A stretch of DNA of 64,000 nucleotides from G965230065 sp965230065 (GTDB taxonomy: Bacteria; Bacteroidota; Bacteroidia; Cytophagales; Cyclobacteriaceae): assembly GCA_965230065.1 (NCBI GenBank), contig OZ245942.1, positions 4,030,001-4,094,000 of the forward strand, given 5' to 3'. The first letter of the stretch is position 1, and every line of letters begins with the position of its first letter. The notes under the pieces were generated by a model, which did not search any database, was not told the origin of the DNA, and worked only from the letters and a program-made list of their open reading frames with translations. Both the position numbers and the translations under genes were made by a program. Of the stretch, positions 60,265 through 64,000 are shown piece after piece.

Positions 60265-60895
60265 TATACTTTTCTTTGATATAAGACCACTTCCAATCAT
60301 TTCTGTTTTGGCAAAGCCCGGCTTTTATTGGATTATCCAATGTGTATTCAATTACATTATGCAGTTCATTGGAATCTCTAACCAGTCTATCATAACTTTC
60401 TTCTTGCCAGAATTTGCCTTTTCTTTCCAATAATTGATTACATGCTGTTGCACTGAACTGTTTGATAGATTTCAGGATAACATCTAAATAAACAGGTTTT
60501 TCGTTTTCGTCATGTTCATACAATTGGAAAGTTGCATGGACGTGATTTGACATGATGCAATAACAAATGAGTTCCAACTTTTTTCCATCCCAAAAATGTA
60601 AGGAATTGGCAACAACTTTTGCCAGTTTCTCATCTTTTATGAAATGCATTTCTCCCTGCTTTTCAAGATATTTATCATATTTAAAGAAATACTGTTCACG
60701 TAAAAGTGATAATTGGGTTTCCTTATCGGTTTTTCCTGAATGTTGAATCTGCATTTTTTCACATTCGTAATCAGCAGCCCATTTTTCAATCTGTTGATGG
60801 GGAATACTTCCTTTCACATGATAAGTAACAAAGAGAAGTCCGCCAATGGGCTGAATGTGGGGCAGGTTACGGCGGTATCTTTCTTTTTTCTTCAT
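60251..60895 (-). CDS. REP-associated tyrosine transposase (RAYT)
   Basis: 214 residues, typical length of the Y1 REP-associated family. FVTYHVKGSIPHQQIEKW near the N-terminus, a histidine pair H118-V-H120 in IMSNHVHATFQL (HUH metal site), and a probable nucleophile Tyr168 in FWQEESYDRLVRDSNELHNV IEY, followed by NPIKAGL. These enzymes cut and join single-stranded REP DNA. It stands between two REP palindromes in the same orientation (60181-60243 and 60908-60970), and its stop codon lies within the 5' end of the TPR lipoprotein gene. It looks intact. Confidence 0.92.
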   Translation of the reverse strand: MKKKERYRRNLPHIQPIGGLLFVTYHVKGSIPHQQIEKWAADYECEKMQIQHSGKTDKETQLSLLREQYFFKYDKYLEKQGEMHFIKDEKLAKVVANSLHFWDGKKLELICYCIMSNHVHATFQLYEHDENEKPVYLDVILKSIKQFSATACNQLLERKGKFWQEESYDRLVRDSNELHNVIEYTLDNPIKAGLCQNRNDWKWSYIKEKYNEFM

Positions 60896-60907
60896 AGCTG
60901 TTTTTTT

Positions 60908-60970
60908 GTCCGGACTGAGAAGTCCGGACTCCGAACTGGAGAACTGGAGAGCGGATATCCTTGTCCGCTC
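60908..60970. repeat. REP element upstream of the RAYT gene
   Basis: Hairpin 1: GTCCGGACT/AGTCCGGAC with loop GAGA (60908-60929), perfect 9-bp stem. Hairpin 2: GAGCGGA/TCCGCTC (60949-60970) around TATCCTTG. The spacer (TCCGAACTGGAGAACTGGA) is unlike that of the downstream copy. The GAGA and ATCCTT loops also occur at 36.8 kb. Confidence 0.85.
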
Positions 60971-60982
60971 AATTTTTAGTTT

Positions 60983-61957
60983 TTAAAAATAACTGGCTAC
61001 TTCTACCATATTGTTTCCTTTATCATCATAAACAGCATAGTTGAAGCCGGGTTGGAGGCTGTATGCGCCTACTTCTCCGTTTTTACCCAGGGCCAGGAAA
61101 CCGATTTGTATTTCTTTGGCGTTTTTTTGTTTTGAAATTCTTTTTACGGCCACTTCACAGGCTTGCTGGGGAGAATTGCCCTGCCGCATCAGTTCCACAA
61201 TCAGGTGGGCACCTACCACTTTTATCACAGCTTCGCCCATGCCCGTAGCGGTGACAGCACCTACCTCATTGTCTACAAAAAGGCCGGCACCAATGATGGG
61301 AGAGTCGCCCACACGCCCGTGCATTTTAAAAGCCAGTCCGCTGGTGGTGCAGGCGCCTGATAAATTTCCGGCTTCATCCAGGGCCACCATGCCAATGGTA
61401 TCGTGGTTTTCTATATTAATAATGGGTTTGTATTCAGCTTCTTTCAGCCATGCCTTCCAGGCTTTTTCGGCTTTTGGTGTGAGCAGGTTTTCTTTGGGAA
61501 AGCCATTATCTAAAGCAAATTGTAAAGCCCCATCACCCACCAGCATTACGTGGGGCGTGTCTTCCATCACCTTGCGTGCTACTGATATGGGGTGTTTGAT
61601 GTGTTGGAGAAAAGCCACTGAACCACATTCCCCGTTTTCATCCATGATGCAGGCATCCAGGGTTACATTACCATCCCGGTCGGGAAAGCCGCCTATGCCT
61701 ACCGAACCGCCTGTGGGGTCGGCTTCAGTGATGCGCACCCCGGCTTCTACGGCATCCAACGCCCTGCCTCCTTTGGATAAAACTTCCCAGGCACCTTCAT
61801 TGGCAGCAATGCCGTGGTTCCAGGTAGAAATTACAATGGGCTTTTTCGGTGCCGCTTTAATGCCAAAACGCCCGAATGCTTTGGTGATTTGGGTGGAACT
61901 TCCCAAAAGGGCAGCCCCAAGTGATATTTTCCGCAAAAATGCTCTTCTTTTTGTCAT
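60983..61957 (-). CDS. Glycosylasparaginase-type N-terminal nucleophile hydrolase, Tat-exported
   Basis: 324 residues with a twin-arginine-like signal (MTKRRAFLRKISLGAALLGS). Body: VISTWNHGIAANEGAWEVLS KGGRALDAVEAG, WKAWLKEAEYKP, and the self-cleavage site in NHDTIGMVALDEAGNLSGAC TTSGLAFKMHGRVGDSPIIG, where Thr after HD becomes the N-terminal nucleophile. This matches N4-(beta-N-acetylglucosaminyl)-L-asparaginase, which removes Asn from glycoasparagines, rather than plain L-asparaginase. Export suits use of host or dietary glycopeptides. It stands alone. Confidence 0.93.
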   Translation of the reverse strand: MTKRRAFLRKISLGAALLGSSTQITKAFGRFGIKAAPKKPIVISTWNHGIAANEGAWEVLSKGGRALDAVEAGVRITEADPTGGSVGIGGFPDRDGNVTLDACIMDENGECGSVAFLQHIKHPISVARKVMEDTPHVMLVGDGALQFALDNGFPKENLLTPKAEKAWKAWLKEAEYKPIINIENHDTIGMVALDEAGNLSGACTTSGLAFKMHGRVGDSPIIGAGLFVDNEVGAVTATGMGEAVIKVVGAHLIVELMRQGNSPQQACEVAVKRISKQKNAKEIQIGFLALGKNGEVGAYSLQPGFNYAVYDDKGNNMVEVASYF

Positions 61958-62108
61958 AACTTCCTCCTTAATTTATACTGCTTAATATTTTAACCGAATT
62001 TACGTTCTATTCTACTAAGAAGCAGATTATTTATAACATTGGGTGGTTACTACATTTTTTGCCCTCCGGTCAAATTTCGGAAACGCTTCCCAGATACGCT
62101 CTGATTTC

Positions 62109-64000
62109 ATGAAAAAGTTTATCTTTATTATTGGACTTTTTGTGGCATTTACTTCTGTTGCACAGCAAAAAGTATATACTACAAAATCGAAAAAAGCCAT
62201 TGTTTATTACGAAGAATCTGAGGATTTTTATATCCGCAGACAATATGGACAAGCCGTAGAGTTGCTGCAAAAGGCTTTGGACAAAGATGAAGAATTTGCA
62301 GAGGCCCACTTGCGGATGATGCGGATTTACAGCACGGTGGGTGATAAAGCCAAAATAAGATACCATGCCGGAAAAATCATTGCCCAACAAAACGATAATC
62401 CTAAATTTTCGGAAGCTTATTATATGCTGGCCAATCTGGCTTTTGAGGAAGGGGATTATGAAAAAGCAGACCAGTATTTATCTGAAATGATGAAAATGGC
62501 CATAAACCCCCGCGTAAAGCAGGAAGGTGAGCGCATGCAAGTCAACATTTCTTTTGCCAAAGAAGCTATCAAAAACCCTTTGCCCTTTAATCCGCGGCCA
62601 TTACCGGCTACAATTAACAAGTTTCCACTGCAGTACTTTCCCGTACTCACGGCCGACCAACAATCCATTATTTTTACCGGAAGAAGAGGCATCACCCCCC
62701 AATTTGACGAAGACGTTTACATCAGCACCCGGGATGCGCAAGGGAGGTGGCAGGAACCAAAGTTGATTTCGCCCAATATCACCACCGAGTTTAACGAAGG
62801 TACTTGCACCATTTCTGCTGACGGCCGCACGCTGATTTTCACGTCATGTGTGGGACGGCGTGTATTGGGTAGTTGCGATTTATTTATTTCATACAAAGAA
62901 GGGGAGGAGTGGGGCGAACCCGAAAATATGGGCACCAATATAAATTCCAGGGCATGGGAATCGCAACCCTCCCTTTCGGCTGATGGAAAAATGTTGTTTT
63001 TTGTATCAGACCGGCCCGGCGGGCTTGGCATGATGGATATTTATGTGTCGTATCTTGGTGAAGATGGGCAGTGGGAAAAACCTAAAAACCTGGGAAAAGG
63101 TATAAATACAGCCAAGGACGAGGTTTCCCCTTTTATCCATGTGAATGGGCAAACTTTATTTTTTGCCTCTACGGGATATCCGGGCTTTGGAGGACTCGAT
63201 TTGTATCAGGCAGAAAAAAAGGGAGATACTTTTACTACTCCTGAAAATTTGGGGTATCCGCTTAATACGCATGGGGATCAGGTTTCTTTGTTTATGACAG
63301 CCGATGGTGCCAAAGGATATTATTCATTGGAAAAGGGCAGGGAAGGGATTGATTACACCAGTACGCTGATGGAGTTTGAAGTGCCTGCCTCCATCCGGGT
63401 GAAAAACCGCAGTAATTTTGTGAAAGGCATCATCCGTGATGCTGAAACCAAAGAAGTATTGAGTGCGGAGGTGGAGTTATTTGACCTCAACGAACAAGAA
63501 AAGAAATACACCGTGGAATCGGATGCCGTAACGGGCGAATACATGATGGTACTTACTGAAGGGGCTGAATATGCTTTGTATGTTGACAAAGAAGGGTATT
63601 TATTTGAAAGCCTCACTTTTAATTATACCGATGACCTGCCCCCTGCCCAAAAACTGGAACCCGTTTACATTGACATTTACTTAAAACCCATCAAAGCCGG
63701 GAAAGAGACGGTGCTGAACAACATATTTTTTGATACCGACCAATATGTATTAAAGCCTAAATCAAAGACGGAACTGAACAAAGTCGTCAGGTTTTTACAA
63801 AATAACCCGGACATCAACATACGTATCAACGGGCACACCGATGATGTGGGTACCGAAGAGTACAACCAGCAGTTATCCCTCAACCGGGCGAAAGCTGTGT
63901 ATGAATATTTGGTAGAAACCGGAATTTCTGTTGAACGATTGGATTATAAAGGTTTTGGAGAAGCCAAACCCATCGTTGCCAATGATTCAGAAATTAACCG
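62109..64000 (+). CDS. PorE-like protein: TPR, PD40/WD40 propeller, CRD-like and OmpA domains (3' end outside window)
   Basis: 630 codons to the window edge, no stop. Signal peptide MKKFIFIIGLFVAFTSVA. Residues about 30-160: helical TPR-like repeats (QYGQAVELLQKALDKDEEFA). Residues about 180-430: PD40-type propeller blades (LFFVSDRPGGLGMMDIYVSY, TLFFASTGYPGFGGLDLYQ). Residues about 435-520: carboxypeptidase-regulatory-like sandwich (GIIRDAETKEVLSAEVELFD). From about 550: OmpA-type peptidoglycan-binding domain (NNIFFDTDQYVLKPKSKTEL, GHTDDVGTEEYNQQLSLNRA). This domain order is that of PorE, a type IX secretion component anchored to peptidoglycan; such proteins are often lipoproteins but here no cysteine ends the signal. 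Confidence 0.88.
   Translation, partial: MKKFIFIIGLFVAFTSVAQQKVYTTKSKKAIVYYEESEDFYIRRQYGQAVELLQKALDKDEEFAEAHLRMMRIYSTVGDKAKIRYHAGKIIAQQNDNPKFSEAYYMLANLAFEEGDYEKADQYLSEMMKMAINPRVKQEGERMQVNISFAKEAIKNPLPFNPRPLPATINKFPLQYFPVLTADQQSIIFTGRRGITPQFDEDVYISTRDAQGRWQEPKLISPNITTEFNEGTCTISADGRTLIFTSCVGRRVLGSCDLFISYKEGEEWGEPENMGTNINSRAWESQPSLSADGKMLFFVSDRPGGLGMMDIYVSYLGEDGQWEKPKNLGKGINTAKDEVSPFIHVNGQTLFFASTGYPGFGGLDLYQAEKKGDTFTTPENLGYPLNTHGDQVSLFMTADGAKGYYSLEKGREGIDYTSTLMEFEVPASIRVKNRSNFVKGIIRDAETKEVLSAEVELFDLNEQEKKYTVESDAVTGEYMMVLTEGAEYALYVDKEGYLFESLTFNYTDDLPPAQKLEPVYIDIYLKPIKAGKETVLNNIFFDTDQYVLKPKSKTELNKVVRFLQNNPDINIRINGHTDDVGTEEYNQQLSLNRAKAVYEYLVETGISVERLDYKGFGEAKPIVANDSEIN

Noticed and set aside
61041..61985. 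314-codon open frame antisense to the glycosylasparaginase gene
   Set aside because: The sense protein is well supported by its catalytic motif. The antisense product is Ser/Pro-rich without family features.

Overview
The window reads as a chromosome segment of a Bacteroidota bacterium, most likely of the order Cytophagales. It carries type IX secretion genes (two PorP/SprF-type proteins, a PorE-like protein and a large protein with a gliding-motility C-terminal domain). It also has a SusC/SusD operon, a reg_prop/Y_Y_Y sensor kinase and many Tat- or lipoprotein-exported enzymes. The start codons show no recognisable Shine-Dalgarno sequences, and one clear Bacteroidota-type promoter (TTTG, 17 bp, TATATTTG) drives a tRNA-Leu gene. 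The genus cannot be named from the sequence alone.

Layout. 1-9.3 kb: end of a PorP/SprF gene, a 1061-residue FG-GAP/Ig/PKD surface protein with a T9SS sorting domain, a beta-barrel protein, a PorP/SprF-SPOR protein, transketolase, a broken tRNA, a small unknown gene and tRNA-Leu(CAG). 9.4-22.8 kb: a planctomycete-type cytochrome/DUF1549-DUF1553 protein with its DUF1501 partner, a giant propeller sensor kinase, an unknown lipoprotein, a Gfo/Idh/MocA oxidoreductase and a small metallopeptidase. 23-32.2 kb (minus strand): a five-gene uptake operon, SusC, SusD, zinc metallohydrolase lipoprotein, DUF4302 lipoprotein and fasciclin lipoprotein. 32.4-42.1 kb: a repeat-rich accessory region. 42-56.9 kb: mixed metabolic, membrane and signalling genes (2-hydroxyacid dehydrogenase, serine hydrolase, nucleotidyltransferase, serpin, FNT-DsbA fusion, SDR protein, STAS, GAF sensor, MFS exporter, sugar-phosphate isomerase, gamma-carbonic anhydrase, DJ-1/PfpI, outer membrane channel). 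57-64 kb: threonyl-tRNA synthetase, a TPR lipoprotein, a REP-associated transposase, a glycosylasparaginase-type Ntn-hydrolase and a PorE-like protein cut by the window edge.

The most unusual part is 33.4-41.6 kb. Several genes are bounded by short inverted matches (for example GTTGGGTACC at 39997 and GGTACCCAAC at 40440) and are followed by hairpin sites resembling integron attC sites. This is what is expected of integron-type gene cassettes, although no integrase is in the window. A 497-bp duplication begins exactly at the putative crossover point, and each copy carries a 21-bp tandem repeat array.

A second theme is palindromic repeats. A RAYT transposase sits between REP palindromes at about 60.2 and 60.9 kb. 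Related or other palindromes recur at 17.9, 27, 28.7, 32.5, 36.8 and 41.8 kb. In three lipoprotein genes (SusD, the metallohydrolase and the TPR protein) palindromic sequence sits in frame at the 5' end, just ahead of the signal peptide. All family names rest on motif recognition by eye; no database search was run.
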